Shown here: one piece after another, positions 33,166 to 41,705 of the stretch
How positions within the stretch are numbered: position 1 is the first letter of the stretch
How the letters are laid out: each line of letters opens with the position of its first letter
DNA from: Pseudomonas resinovorans NBRC 106553
GTDB taxonomy: Bacteria; Pseudomonadota; Gammaproteobacteria; Pseudomonadales; Pseudomonadaceae
Length of the DNA: 64,000 bases
Direction of reading: 5' to 3'
NCBI RefSeq assembly: GCF_000412695.1
Contig: NC_021499.1
Location: 5,208,001 to 5,272,000 of the forward strand
Notes under the pieces: model-generated
Seen by the model: only the letters and a program-made list of their open reading frames with translations
Database searches by the model: none
Told to the model about the DNA's origin: nothing
Translations under genes and position numbers: made by a program

Positions 33166-34572
33166 ATGCAGAACTGGCGCTCTATCAGCCTGTGGATGGA
33201 CCTGCTCGATGAAGACATCACGCCGCGACCGGCGCTTGCCGGCACGCTGGAGGTGGATGTGGCGATCATCGGCGCCGGCTACACCGGGCTGTGGACGGCT
33301 TATTACCTGAAGCGCCAGGCCCCGGAGCTGAAGATCGCCATCGTCGAGGCGCAGTTCGCCGGCTTCGGCGCCAGCGGCCGCAACGGCGGCTGGCTGATGG
33401 GCAACCTGCTGGGCGAGGACCGCGCCCTGGCGCCGCTGCCCGCCGACGTGCGCAAGGCTTCCTTCGACCTGCTCCATGGCATTCCCGACGAAGTGGCCGA
33501 AGTTCTGGCCCGCGAGGGTATCGACTGCCACTACCGCAAGGCGGGCATTCTCTACTGCGCCGCGCGCTACCCGGAGCAGGAAAAACGCCTGCGCGACCAA
33601 CTGGCCGACCTGCATGCCGAAGGCCTGACCGACGCCGACTACCGCTGGCTCAGTCCCAGCGAGCTGAACGGCCAGCTGCGCGTGGCCAACCCCTACGGCG
33701 GTATCCACACACCGCACTGCGCCACCATCCAGCCGGCCAAGCTGGTTCGTGGCCTGGCGCGGGCGGTGGAAAACCTGGGCGTGCAGCTGTTCGAGCAGAG
33801 CCCGGCCACCCATTGGCAACCGGGCCTGGTGCGCACCGCCCAGGGCGAGATCAAGGCCCACTGGGTGGTGCCGGCCGTCGAAGGCTACGCCGCCAGCCTG
33901 CCGCCGCTGGGCAAGTACCAGTTGCCGGTGCAGAGCCTGCTGATCGCCACCGAACCGCTTTCCGACGCGCAATGGGCGGAGATCGGCCTGGAACACGGCC
34001 AGGCCTTCAGCGAAAGCAGCCGCCAGGTCACCTACGCCCAACGCACCGCCGACAACCGCCTGGCCTTCGGCGCCCGTGGCGGCTACCGCTTCGGCGGCCG
34101 GCTGCGGGAAGACTTCCAGCTCAATGACGAGGAAATCGAGCTGCGCCGCTACCTGCTCGGCGAACTCTTCCCTCAGCTGCGCAACGTCCGGGTCACCCAC
34201 AGCTGGGGCGGCAACCTGGGCATGGCCCGGCGCTTCCGCCCGCACATGTTGGTGGACCGCAGGAACGGCCTCGCCCTCTCCGGCGGCTATGGCGGCGAAG
34301 GTGTCGGCGCCAGCAACCTCGGCGGTCGCACCCTGGCCGACCTGATCCTCGGCAAGGAAACCCTGCTCACCCGCCAGCCCTGGGTCCTCGGCGACGGCCC
34401 CCTGGAACGCCTCGCGGGCTGGGAACCGGAACCCTGTCGCTGGCTGGGCTACAACGCCATCATCCGCAGCTTCGTCCACGAGGACCGGGTGCTGGCCAAT
34501 CCCCATAGCGCGCCCTGGCGCCGCTCCATGGCGCTGAAGCTGGCGGGGCTGATGGAAAGCCTGATGCGTTGA
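33166..34572 (+). CDS. FAD-dependent amine oxidoreductase, PuuB/PauB-like (DAO family)
   Basis: A D-amino-acid-oxidase-fold flavoenzyme of 468 aa, most like gamma-glutamylputrescine oxidoreductases that convert a glutamylated polyamine to its aldehyde. The dinucleotide motif is VAIIGAGYTGLWTAYYL, followed by GFGASGRNGGW, where covalent or tight FAD contacts occur in this family. The C-terminal FAD region is ALSGGYGGEGVGASNLGGR. The chosen ATG gives the usual N-terminus (WRSISLWMDLLDEDI); the longer frame lies in repeat DNA. A cupin gene follows after 76 bases. Several PauB paralogues exist in Pseudomonas and substrate preference cannot be read here. Confidence 0.88.
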   Translation: MQNWRSISLWMDLLDEDITPRPALAGTLEVDVAIIGAGYTGLWTAYYLKRQAPELKIAIVEAQFAGFGASGRNGGWLMGNLLGEDRALAPLPADVRKASFDLLHGIPDEVAEVLAREGIDCHYRKAGILYCAARYPEQEKRLRDQLADLHAEGLTDADYRWLSPSELNGQLRVANPYGGIHTPHCATIQPAKLVRGLARAVENLGVQLFEQSPATHWQPGLVRTAQGEIKAHWVVPAVEGYAASLPPLGKYQLPVQSLLIATEPLSDAQWAEIGLEHGQAFSESSRQVTYAQRTADNRLAFGARGGYRFGGRLREDFQLNDEEIELRRYLLGELFPQLRNVRVTHSWGGNLGMARRFRPHMLVDRRNGLALSGGYGGEGVGASNLGGRTLADLILGKETLLTRQPWVLGDGPLERLAGWEPEPCRWLGYNAIIRSFVHEDRVLANPHSAPWRRSMALKLAGLMESLMR

Positions 34573-34648
34573 GGCGCACGGGATTCTTACGCGGGTTCGC
34601 GAGCAGAGCTCGCTCCTACACACCAAGCAACCTGGGAACGAACAACAG

Positions 34649-34993
34649 ATGAAAGCCACCCTGCTGAAGAACACCCACGAACTGCCGCTGTCCGAGCCGA
34701 GCCCGGTAGCGGTGCCCGTCGGCGAGCCGGTGCCGCACACCCGCGTGCACTCGGTGGAACGCACCGACGGCGTGGAAACCGGTGTCTGGGAATGCAGCCC
34801 CGGCCGCTTCCGCCGGCAGATCGTCGAGCAGGAGTTCTGCCACTTCACCCACGGCAGCTGCACCTTCACCCCGGATGGCGGTGAGCCCATCGAGATCAAG
34901 GCGGGCGACGCCCTGCTGCTGCCGGCCAACAGCCTGGGCATCTGGGATGTGAAGGAAACCCTGCGCAAGACCTACGTGATCATCTCCCGCTGA
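34649..34993 (+). CDS. Small cupin-fold protein (DUF861/cupin_3 type)
   Basis: A 114-aa single-domain cupin (GVWECSPGRFRRQIVEQEFCHFTHGSCTF; IKAGDALLLPANSLGIWDVKETLRKTYVI). It is the same family as the protein at 18378-18743, and again lies right behind an amine-oxidising flavoenzyme. The recurring pairing suggests a role in handling or sensing the oxidation product, but no function is established. Confidence 0.8.
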   Translation: MKATLLKNTHELPLSEPSPVAVPVGEPVPHTRVHSVERTDGVETGVWECSPGRFRRQIVEQEFCHFTHGSCTFTPDGGEPIEIKAGDALLLPANSLGIWDVKETLRKTYVIISR

Positions 34994-35023
34994 TTGAACC
35001 GATTAGGTCAGGGGTCTTGAGAA

Positions 35024-35093
35024 CCGTAGGATGGGTTGAGCCCGCGATACCCATCGGCCAATACCATGGATATCGCTCAACCCATCCAACGAA
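35024..35093. repeat. REP-like palindrome (GTAGGATGGGTTGAGC family)
   Basis: Arms CCGTAGGATGGGTTGAGC and GCTCAACCCATCCAACG with the inner pair GATACCCATC/CATGGATATC. The right arm is slightly degenerate. It lies between the convergent cupin and enoyl-CoA hydratase genes. Confidence 0.8.
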
Positions 35094-35136
35094 CTGCGCC
35101 TAGCGACTTGGTGCGCACGGCCCTACCGACGACGCA

Positions 35137-35910
35137 TCAGTCGTCGAAGCTGCCGTGGCGCCCTTGCCCATCCTTGAAGGACTGGGCACCGGCCAGGGTT
35201 TCGCCGCTGTGGATAACCTTCATCCCCCCGGCGAACTCATTGGCCAGCGCCGCCTCGAACGGCAGCTCCCACTGGGCATAGGCACTGGCGCGGTCGGCGA
35301 GCATGCAGCGCTGCGGGAAGGCGGCGATGGCGTGGGCCAGTTCCTCGGCCGCGGCGCGCGCCGTACCGCTGGGCACCACCCGGTTGGCCAGGCCGATGGC
35401 CAGGGCCTCCTGGGACTTCACCGGGCGACCGGTGAGGATCAGGTCCAGCGCCCGCCCCTGACCAACGATGCGCGGCAGGCGCACGGTGCCGCCGTCGATC
35501 AGCGGTACGCCGAAACGCCGGCAGAACACGCCGAACACCGCGTCCTCCGCCATCACCCGCAGATCCGCCAGCAACGCCAGCTCCAGCCCGCCGGCCACCG
35601 CGTGGCCTTCGATGGCGGCGATCAGCGGCTTCTCCAGCTGCATCCGGCTCGGTCCCATGGGGCCATCGCCCTCGGGCTCCAGGCGATTGCGCCGGGCCCC
35701 ATTCTCGGCCACCGCGCCCAGGTCGGCCCCGGCGCAGAAGGTGCCACCGCTCCCCGTGAGCACCGCCACCCGCGCTTCCTCGTCGACCTCGAAGGCCTGC
35801 AGCGCCGCCGCCAGCGCCTCGGCGGTGGGACGATCGACGGCATTGCGCACCTCGGGGCGGTCGATGATCAGGGTGGTGACCGGGCCGTTCTTCTCGACTC
35901 TGATGTTCAT
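35137..35910 (-). CDS. Enoyl-CoA hydratase/isomerase (crotonase) family protein
   Basis: A crotonase-fold enzyme of 257 aa acting on CoA esters. The oxyanion-hole segments are GTFCAGADLGAV and EGHAVAGGLELALLADLRVM. AGGAG precedes the ATG. Of the two catalytic glutamates of classical enoyl-CoA hydratase, the second region reads FCRRFGVPLIDGGTVRLPRIVG, with Asp rather than Glu near the active centre, so isomerase, hydrolase or another crotonase chemistry is possible. It stands apart from the SDR gene because an insertion sequence and a terminator lie between. Confidence 0.85.
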   Translation of the reverse strand: MNIRVEKNGPVTTLIIDRPEVRNAVDRPTAEALAAALQAFEVDEEARVAVLTGSGGTFCAGADLGAVAENGARRNRLEPEGDGPMGPSRMQLEKPLIAAIEGHAVAGGLELALLADLRVMAEDAVFGVFCRRFGVPLIDGGTVRLPRIVGQGRALDLILTGRPVKSQEALAIGLANRVVPSGTARAAAEELAHAIAAFPQRCMLADRASAYAQWELPFEAALANEFAGGMKVIHSGETLAGAQSFKDGQGRHGSFDD

Positions 35911-35946
35911 GGCAGCTCCTGCTGGATTACTCGGGCGGGTCACTCC

Positions 35947-35972
35947 GTAGGGGCGAATGAATTCGCCCCTAC
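35947..35972. repeat. Minimal REP palindrome
   Basis: A perfect 12-base inverted repeat GTAGGGGCGAAT/ATTCGCCCCTAC around GA. It is a short form of the longer family at 42615-42711 and 62398-62914, in front of the enoyl-CoA hydratase gene. Confidence 0.8.
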
Positions 35973-36008
35973 AGATGCATTCATCGACCGCGCACGGCCC
36001 ATGAAAAA

Positions 36009-37313
36009 GGTTCTTCGCGGATTCAGGGGGAAGAGCGAGTTGACAGTCAGGGAAGTGGGTAGATTGGCAGTCGCCAAACGAACCAACCCCCACTCCCTGC
36101 TGCCGCCGTGAATCCTATTGATCTTGCCCAGTTCTGGCCAGGCTACGAGGTCGTCGCCTGTCGCCAAGCCACTCACGACACCCTGCTGATTGAGCTCGAA
36201 CCTCAAGCCGGCTCCCTCCCCAAATGTGGCCGCTGTCACCAAGACTGCCCGCTGATCCACGAGCGGCGAATCCGCCAGGTGCGTGACCGTGACCTGCTGG
36301 ATCAGCGCGTGCTGCTCCAACTGCCGGTGCGTCGCGTCGATTGCCTGGATTGTGGGCGGGTGACCGAGCGGATCGACTGGCTGGAGCCGGCGTCACGCCT
36401 GACTCAGCGTTTGCGCGTCTGGCTCGAGGGTTTGCTGCAATTGCTGCCGATCAGTCACGTCAGCCGCCTCACTGGCCTGCATTGGCACACGCTCAAGACG
36501 CTCGACAAGCGCCGCCTGGACGCCTCGGTTGGCGCGTTTGAGCCAGGCGAGGTGCGTCGGCTGGTGATGGACGAGTTTGCCCTGCACAAGGGGCATCGTT
36601 ACGCCACGGTGATCATGGATGCCGAGCGCACGCGGGTGCTGTGGGTCGGGCATGGCAACAGCCGTGAGGCGATCCGTCCGTTCTTCGAATTGCTCGGCGA
36701 GCACTGCCGGCAGATCGAGGCGGTGGCCATGGACATGAACACCGCCTTCGACCTCGAGGTGAAACGGCATTGCCCGCAGGCCGAGGTGGTGTACGACCTG
36801 TTCCACGTGGTGGCGCGCTACGGCCGGGACGTGATCGACCGGATCCGGGTCGACCAGGCCAACCGCCTGCGCGAAGACAAACCGGCGCGCAAGGTGGTCA
36901 AGCAGAGCCGCTGGCTGCTGCTGCGCAATCGCGAAAACCTCAAGGGCGGACAGGCCGTGCAGTTGCAGGAATTGCTCGCGGCCAACCAGCCACTGGCCAC
37001 GGCCTACGTGCTCAAGGATGCATTAAAGGAAATCTGGTACGCCCCCAGTGTGCAGGACGGCTGGCGGCGCTGGCGAACCTGGCTGCGGCACGCCCGGGAC
37101 AGCGGCTTGGCGCCGCTCCAACGCTTTGCCAGGAACCTCAAGCGTTACGCGCGCGGCATCCTCGCCAGCGCCCGTTTCCCCTTGCACACCAGCCAGCTGG
37201 AAGGGGTGAACAACCGCATCAAAGTGATCAAGCGCATGGCCTATGGCTTCCGCGACTCGGCCTACTTCTTCCTGAAAATCAAGGCCGCCTTCCCCGGGAA
37301 AGCGCGATGAACC
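36009..37313 (+). mobile_element. Complete ISL3-family insertion sequence, 1305 bp
   Basis: The ends are imperfect 25-base inverted repeats: left GGTTCTTCGCGGATTCAGGG... and right (as complement) GGTTCATCGCGCTTTCCCGG..., matching at 20 of 25 positions. The 8-base sequence ATGAAAAA occurs immediately outside both ends (36001-36008 and 37314-37321), the expected ISL3 target duplication. One transposase gene fills the element and its frame is intact, so the copy may still be active. The target lies beside the U-tract of the SDR gene's terminator. Confidence 0.92.
36108..37310 (+). CDS. ISL3-family transposase
   Basis: A DDE transposase of 400 aa with a GTG start. An N-terminal zinc-finger-like region has CGRCHQDC and CLDCGR. 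A helix-turn-helix follows (LLPISHVSRLTGLHWHTLKTLD). The catalytic acids are probably Asp in RLVMDEFALHKGH, Asp in VAMDMNTAF and Glu in LEGVNNRIKVIKRMAYGF. The stop codon lies within the right inverted repeat. Length and motifs are standard, and no frameshift is seen. Confidence 0.93.
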   Translation: MNPIDLAQFWPGYEVVACRQATHDTLLIELEPQAGSLPKCGRCHQDCPLIHERRIRQVRDRDLLDQRVLLQLPVRRVDCLDCGRVTERIDWLEPASRLTQRLRVWLEGLLQLLPISHVSRLTGLHWHTLKTLDKRRLDASVGAFEPGEVRRLVMDEFALHKGHRYATVIMDAERTRVLWVGHGNSREAIRPFFELLGEHCRQIEAVAMDMNTAFDLEVKRHCPQAEVVYDLFHVVARYGRDVIDRIRVDQANRLREDKPARKVVKQSRWLLLRNRENLKGGQAVQLQELLAANQPLATAYVLKDALKEIWYAPSVQDGWRRWRTWLRHARDSGLAPLQRFARNLKRYARGILASARFPLHTSQLEGVNNRIKVIKRMAYGFRDSAYFFLKIKAAFPGKAR

Positions 37314-37316
37314 ATG

Positions 37317-37341
37317 AAAAAGGCCGGCGTCGAGGCCGGCC
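37317..37341 (-). terminator. Intrinsic terminator of the SDR gene, abutted by the IS
   Basis: The stem GGCCGGC/GCCGGCC with a 6-base loop is followed on the minus strand by TTTTT. It lies about 68 bases after the SDR stop. The IS target duplication ATGAAAAA includes the A-run, so the U-tract was regenerated on the near side and the terminator is probably still functional. Confidence 0.85.
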
Positions 37342-37408
37342 TTCACCATAGAACCTAATCCGGGGATTGTTCAGCCCCCTGGCCGAACCGCCCGGCGGAA
37401 CGGCGCGA

Positions 37409-38320
37409 TCAGAGGGCGTACTTCTGCAGGTTGGCCATCATCTCGCGCAGGGCCTCGACGTTGTCCGCCGGGTGCGCGGCGTTCTCGAAGTCGCAGATGC
37501 GCTGCCAGTTGGCGGCCACATCCTCGGCCTCGAAGCCGGCCTTGGGGTCGAAACCGACGCCCAGGCTGCGCTCCCAACGCACCTTGCCGATCCAGCCGCC
37601 GCCCACTTCGAAGAGGCCGGAGGTGTCCTGGCAGGCCTGGCTGCCGAGGTAGACCACCAGCGGGCTGACCAGCTCGGGCTTGAGCTGCTCGAACACCTGC
37701 GGCGGAATCAGGCCCTCGGTCATGCGGGTACCGCCGGTAGGGGCGATGGCGTTGACCAGGATGTTGTTCTTGCGGCCTTCGATGGCCAGGTTGCGGGTCA
37801 GGCCGTACAGGCCAAGCTTGGCCATGCCGTAGTTGGACTGGCCGAAGTTGCCGTAGATGCCCGAGGTGGACGAGGTGAACACCACCCGGCCGTAGTTCTG
37901 CTCGCGCATGTGCGGCCAGGCGGCGCGGGTGACCTTGTAGGCGCCCTCGACGTGGACCTTGTAGACCAGGTCCCAGTCGGCGTCTTCCATCTTGTGGAAG
38001 GTCTTGTCGCGCAGGATGCCGGCGTTGTTCACCACCACGTCGACGCGGCCGAAGTGGTCCAGGGCGGCCTGCACGATCTTCTCGCCGTCGGTCACCGAGT
38101 CATGGCTGGCCACGGCGGTGCCGCCGGCTTCGCGAATCTCCGCCACCACGCGGTCGGCCGCCGAGGCGTTGGCGCCTTCGCCGTGGGTGCTGCCACCCAG
38201 GTCGTTGACCACCACCCGGGCGCCATGGCGGGCGAACTGCAGCGCGTGGGCGCGGCCAATACCGCCACCGGCACCGGTGACTATCACGACTTTGTCTTCG
38301 AAGCGGATCGCATCGCTCAT
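37409..38320 (-). CDS. Short-chain dehydrogenase/reductase, multifunctional-enzyme-type 3-hydroxyacyl-CoA dehydrogenase-like
   Basis: An NAD(P)-dependent oxidoreductase of 303 aa. The cofactor motif is VIVTGAGGGIGRAHALQFARHGARVVVNDLGG, and the catalytic Ser-Tyr-Lys are in SSTSGIYGNFGQSNYGMAKLGL. The NDLGG...VNNAGILRDKTFHKM pattern and long C-terminus resemble the dehydrogenase domain of peroxisomal multifunctional enzyme type 2, so an acyl-CoA substrate is likely. It may form a beta-oxidation-like pair with the enoyl-CoA hydratase once joined to it before the IS inserted, but that is inference. Confidence 0.88.
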   Translation of the reverse strand: MSDAIRFEDKVVIVTGAGGGIGRAHALQFARHGARVVVNDLGGSTHGEGANASAADRVVAEIREAGGTAVASHDSVTDGEKIVQAALDHFGRVDVVVNNAGILRDKTFHKMEDADWDLVYKVHVEGAYKVTRAAWPHMREQNYGRVVFTSSTSGIYGNFGQSNYGMAKLGLYGLTRNLAIEGRKNNILVNAIAPTGGTRMTEGLIPPQVFEQLKPELVSPLVVYLGSQACQDTSGLFEVGGGWIGKVRWERSLGVGFDPKAGFEAEDVAANWQRICDFENAAHPADNVEALREMMANLQKYAL

Positions 38321-38425
38321 GGGCTGGACTCCTTGGCAGGCCTGGGTATCGGCCGAGTCTCCGGCAGCTCACCCCGGCCCCACAAGAATCGGAGCCGCCA
38401 TGAATGGTGCCCGATAAGGGCGACG

Positions 38426-38677
38426 CTACTTGATGGGAATGAACAGGCAGCCGCGCGGGCGCAGCTTGAACAGCCACCAGAGGTAGCTGTGGCAGAGCAG
38501 CGCCAGCAGCGCCGAGACCAGCAGGCAGCCCAATGCCGATAGCCAGATCCAGGGCTGGTGGTCGTTCATGACCGCGTAGCCGATCAGGCTCAGGCCGGCG
38601 ATGAACAGCAACGCGGCAATGGCCGGCCCAACCGGGCGGATGACGGGATAGAGGAATACCAGAAGGCGGAACAGCAT
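38426..38677 (-). CDS. Small inner-membrane protein of unknown function
   Basis: An 83-aa protein that is mostly hydrophobic, with two or three predicted helices (LLVFLYPVIRPVGPAIAALLFIAGLSLIGYAVM; WIWLSALGCLLVSALLALLCHSYLWWLF). GAGG lies about 7 bases before the chosen ATG. I do not recognise a family. It sits alone between the alpha/beta hydrolase and SDR genes on the same strand. Confidence 0.65.
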   Translation of the reverse strand: MLFRLLVFLYPVIRPVGPAIAALLFIAGLSLIGYAVMNDHQPWIWLSALGCLLVSALLALLCHSYLWWLFKLRPRGCLFIPIK

Positions 38678-38794
38678 GAGCAGACCTCGGAGGCGCCGGG
38701 CAGAACGCCCGGCGGAAAATGAAACCCGGGATGCTAACGCCCCACCTCCGACCACCTCATTAGGATAAGTCTGATTCCTGCCTGGAAAAGTCTC

Positions 38795-39673
38795 TTACTT
38801 CTGTCGGCCACGAAATGCCAGGTAGTGCTCCAGCACTTGCTCCGGCGCCTCGGTCTGCGGGTAGTGACCGATGCCTTCGAGCAGCACGGTGTCGGCATCC
38901 GGGACCAGCTCCCGGTAGCGCTCCACCATGTGCGCGCCGGAGATCGGGTCCACCGCGCCATCGATCACCCCCAGCGGCACCCCGCCCTTCTGCATGGCGG
39001 CCACCCAGCGGTCGCGTTGCTGGCGGCGTTCGGGGATGTAGTGGATCAACCGGTGCATCACCGCCGGGCCATTCTGCTCGGCGATCAGCCGCCAGAAGTC
39101 GTCCAGCTCCAAATCGCCGGGCTGGGTGTCAGGGCCGAACACCTGGGCGAAGCTGGCGGCCAGCTTGCGCCGCGAGAACAGCCGCCCCACCAGGCCGCCA
39201 ACGGGGCTCAGCAACAGCTTCTGCACCAGTACCGGCCTGTGGGTCTCCGGGAACAGGCCACCGTTGAGGAACACGCAGCTGGCCAGTTTGAAGCGCCCTT
39301 CGTGGTGCCGCGCCAGGAGTTCCTGGGCGACGCTGTCGCCGTAGTCATGGGCCAGCACGTGCACCGGCCCCTCCACCCCCAGCGTGGCAAGCAGCGCCTG
39401 CTGCAGGTCGGCCTGTTCCAGCAGCCGGTAGTCATGGCCACGGGGCTTGTCGGAATAGCCGAAGCCGAGCATGTCGCAGGCGATGACCCGATAACGCCGG
39501 GACAGGGGTTCCCAGAGGTAGTGCCAATCCCAGGAAGCCGTCGGGAAGCCGTGGATCAGCAGCAGGGGCTCACCCTCCCCCGCCGTCCAGTAGCGGATGC
39601 GCCGGCCCTGGAAATCCATGCCGCGGCCCTGGGCGCGCCAGTCGCCCAGGGGGATGCCGGCCAGGGGCGTCAC
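38795..39673 (-). CDS. Alpha/beta-hydrolase fold protein (haloalkane dehalogenase/epoxide hydrolase-like)
   Basis: A 292-aa hydrolase. The HGFPT oxyanion segment lies in PLLLIHGFPTASWDW. The nucleophile elbow region reads VHVLAHDYGDSVAQ, with Asp as likely nucleophile (HDYGD), as in epoxide hydrolases and dehalogenases rather than serine esterases. The final His is probably in EGIGHYPQTEAPEQ. It overlaps the class II aldolase gene by 4 bases, so the two are coupled; the pairing suggests cleavage of a small sugar-like or hydroxy compound, not resolved here. Confidence 0.85.
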   Translation of the reverse strand: MTPLAGIPLGDWRAQGRGMDFQGRRIRYWTAGEGEPLLLIHGFPTASWDWHYLWEPLSRRYRVIACDMLGFGYSDKPRGHDYRLLEQADLQQALLATLGVEGPVHVLAHDYGDSVAQELLARHHEGRFKLASCVFLNGGLFPETHRPVLVQKLLLSPVGGLVGRLFSRRKLAASFAQVFGPDTQPGDLELDDFWRLIAEQNGPAVMHRLIHYIPERRQQRDRWVAAMQKGGVPLGVIDGAVDPISGAHMVERYRELVPDADTVLLEGIGHYPQTEAPEQVLEHYLAFRGRQK

Positions 39674-40452
39674 TGCGCGTAACCGGGGTTCTGCTGGTCG
39701 AGCTTGCGCAGCAGGGCCGGCCAGGGCAGCGAGCCGCCCATGCCCTGGGAGGTTTTCATCACCCCGGCGATCATGGCCCGGGCGCCGTCGAGGATCTGCT
39801 GCGGGATGTGGATAAGTTCGCCGCCACCGGCCTGGGCCATCACCTGGATCTCGCAGGCGCGCTGCAGGGTGAACATGCCGAGGAAGGCGTCGGCGATGCT
39901 GCTGAACGCGGTGAGCAGGCCATGGTTGGGCAGGATCATGAAGTTCGCTTCACCGAGGTCGGCCTGCAGGCGGGCCTTCTCCTCGTGGTGCAGCGCCACG
40001 CCCTCGTAGCCGTGGTAGGCCAGGCTGGCGAGCACGAACAGCGACTGCTGGGACAACGGCAGCAGGCCCTGCTTCTGCGCAGAGACGGCGATGCCGGCGG
40101 CGGTGTGCAGGTGCAGCACGCAGCCGACGTCCGGACGCGCTTCGTGCACCGCGCTGTGGATGGTGTAGCCGGCCGGGTTGATGTCGTAGGGGCTGTCCAT
40201 CAGCTTGTTGCCGGCCAGGTCGATCTTCACCAGGCTGGAGGCGGTGATCTCGTGGAACATCAGGCCGAAGGGGTTGATCAGGAAGTCTTCGGTGCCGGGC
40301 ACCTTGGCGGAGATGTGGGTGAAGATCAGGTCGTCCCAGCCGTGCATGGCGACGAGGCGATAGCAGGCGGCGAGGTCGACGCGGGCCTGCCATTCGGCGG
40401 CGGATACCTGGCCCTTGATATCGAGGGACGTAAGGGTGTGGGCGGCTGTCAT
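39670..40452 (-). CDS. Class II aldolase/adducin family protein
   Basis: A zinc-dependent aldolase-fold protein of 260 aa. Metal ligands are suggested by HLHTAAGI and the His in ILPNHGLLTAF. The N-terminal RVDLAACYRLVAMHGWDDLIFTHISAKVPG is typical of the family. First gene of a two-gene unit with the alpha/beta hydrolase. Enzymes of this group cleave sugar phosphates or related aldols, but many members act on other compounds, so the substrate is left open. Confidence 0.87.
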   Translation of the reverse strand: MTAAHTLTSLDIKGQVSAAEWQARVDLAACYRLVAMHGWDDLIFTHISAKVPGTEDFLINPFGLMFHEITASSLVKIDLAGNKLMDSPYDINPAGYTIHSAVHEARPDVGCVLHLHTAAGIAVSAQKQGLLPLSQQSLFVLASLAYHGYEGVALHHEEKARLQADLGEANFMILPNHGLLTAFSSIADAFLGMFTLQRACEIQVMAQAGGGELIHIPQQILDGARAMIAGVMKTSQGMGGSLPWPALLRKLDQQNPGYAQ

Positions 40453-40546
40453 GGCGAAACCTCGTTGTTGTTGTAGTCGCAGGGAGTCTAGCTATGAGCC
40501 GCCTCGACGAGAGTCGCCTTGGCAGCCAGCTTGATGACCTTTCGGG

Positions 40547-41233
40547 TCAGATCAGGGCGGACACCAGGGGCGCGGCGAAGAGGTTGAGCAACCCCATCAG
40601 CACCATGACCAGTCCGGCCACGGTGCCCTCGTCCCCGCCCACTTCCCGCGCCCGGCTGACGCCCGCGCCATGGGCGCCGACGCCGAACAGCGCGCCACGG
40701 GCCAGGGCGGTTTTCAGCGGCAGCCAGCGGATCAGCAGGCTGCCGGAAAGCGCGCCGAACACGCCGGTGAGCATGACGAACACCGCCGTCAGCTCGGGCA
40801 CGCCGCCGAGGTCCCGGGCCAGCGGCATGGCGAAGGGCGTGGTGATGGAACGCGGCACCAGGGACAGGCTCACCTGCGACTCCAGCGCCAGGGCATTGGC
40901 CAGTTGCCAGGAACTGGCGATGGCCACCGCGCTGCCCGCCAGCATGCCCAGCAGCAGTGCCGGCCAGTGCCGGGCAAGCAGCGCGCGCTGCTGCCAGATG
41001 GGCACGGCGAAGGCCACAGTGGCCGGGCCCAGCAACAGCATCAGCCAGTGGGTGGCGCCGGCGTACTCGGCATAGGCGGTGTGCAGCGGCACGGCCACGG
41101 CCAGCAACAGCACCGGCACGAAGATCAGCGGCGACAGCAGATAGCGCCCGGTGCGCTGGTACATCCAGCGGCTGAACAGGTAACCGGCCAGCGTCAGCGC
41201 CAGCCAGAACCAGGACATGGGTTCAATGTTCAT
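40547..41233 (-). CDS. lrgB: LrgB/CidB family inner-membrane protein
   Basis: A multi-spanning membrane protein of 228 aa (PF04172). Conserved features are the segments SVTTPFAMPLARDLGG-like (RSITTPFAMPLARDLGGVPELTAVFVMLTGVFGALSG) and GALFGVGAHGAGVSRAREVGG. Its start overlaps the LrgA gene end by 11 bases. LrgAB/CidAB complexes modulate murein hydrolase activity or transport small metabolites such as pyruvate; the role in this organism is not known. Confidence 0.9.
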   Translation of the reverse strand: MNIEPMSWFWLALTLAGYLFSRWMYQRTGRYLLSPLIFVPVLLLAVAVPLHTAYAEYAGATHWLMLLLGPATVAFAVPIWQQRALLARHWPALLLGMLAGSAVAIASSWQLANALALESQVSLSLVPRSITTPFAMPLARDLGGVPELTAVFVMLTGVFGALSGSLLIRWLPLKTALARGALFGVGAHGAGVSRAREVGGDEGTVAGLVMVLMGLLNLFAAPLVSALI

Positions 41234-41609
41234 GGCGCATCCTCCAGCGGCAAACGGCTTCCACCGTCAGCGCCGTGGCCAACATCACCAGCAGGGTGCT
41301 CGCGCCTATCACCAGCAGGATGCGCCAGCCGTCCTGGCGCAGCAGGGCACCGTAGTCCAGCAGGCTCATCAGCGCCGGGATGAAGAACAGCAGCATCTCG
41401 GCCATCAGCAGGCCGGCGCCCAGTTGCAACGCCGCCGGTTTCACCCAGCCGGTGGCGAAAGCCGCCAACAGCAGGCCCAGACCGATCACACCGCCCGGAA
41501 TCGGCACGCCGAACACCACCGCGAGCTTGCACCCCAGGACATAGAGGCCCAGGAGTACGACGAGCTCGACGGCGAGACGGCTGAAGTGGAGCAGGCGGGA
41601 ACGGTGCAT
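41223..41609 (-). CDS. lrgA: LrgA/CidA family holin-like membrane protein
   Basis: A 128-aa four-helix membrane protein. The family core GVPIPGGVIGLGLLLAAFATGWVKPAALQLGAGLLMAEMLLFFIPA is present. The chosen ATG gives the typical short basic N-terminus (MHRSRLLHFSRL). It forms a pair with LrgB and diverges from a LysR gene, the expected regulator. Confidence 0.9.
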   Translation of the reverse strand: MHRSRLLHFSRLAVELVVLLGLYVLGCKLAVVFGVPIPGGVIGLGLLLAAFATGWVKPAALQLGAGLLMAEMLLFFIPALMSLLDYGALLRQDGWRILLVIGASTLLVMLATALTVEAVCRWRMRHEH

Positions 41610-41705
41610 GGTGGTGACCCTCGGTACTGGCCGCCAGCTTAGGTCCGCACCTATCATCCCAAAAGCGAATTGTTAGACTAATCCCCATTCGAGATTGGAA
41701 TAGCC

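Noticed and set aside
36009-37355. Alternative right end of the IS at the GAACC of 37351
   Set aside because: Gives only six matching end bases and no target duplication; the end at 37313 gives 20 of 25 matching bases and an exact 8-base duplication.
41222-41232. TTCAATGTTCAT as another copy of the island operator
   Set aside because: It is the start of the lrgB coding sequence, far from the island, with no palindrome.
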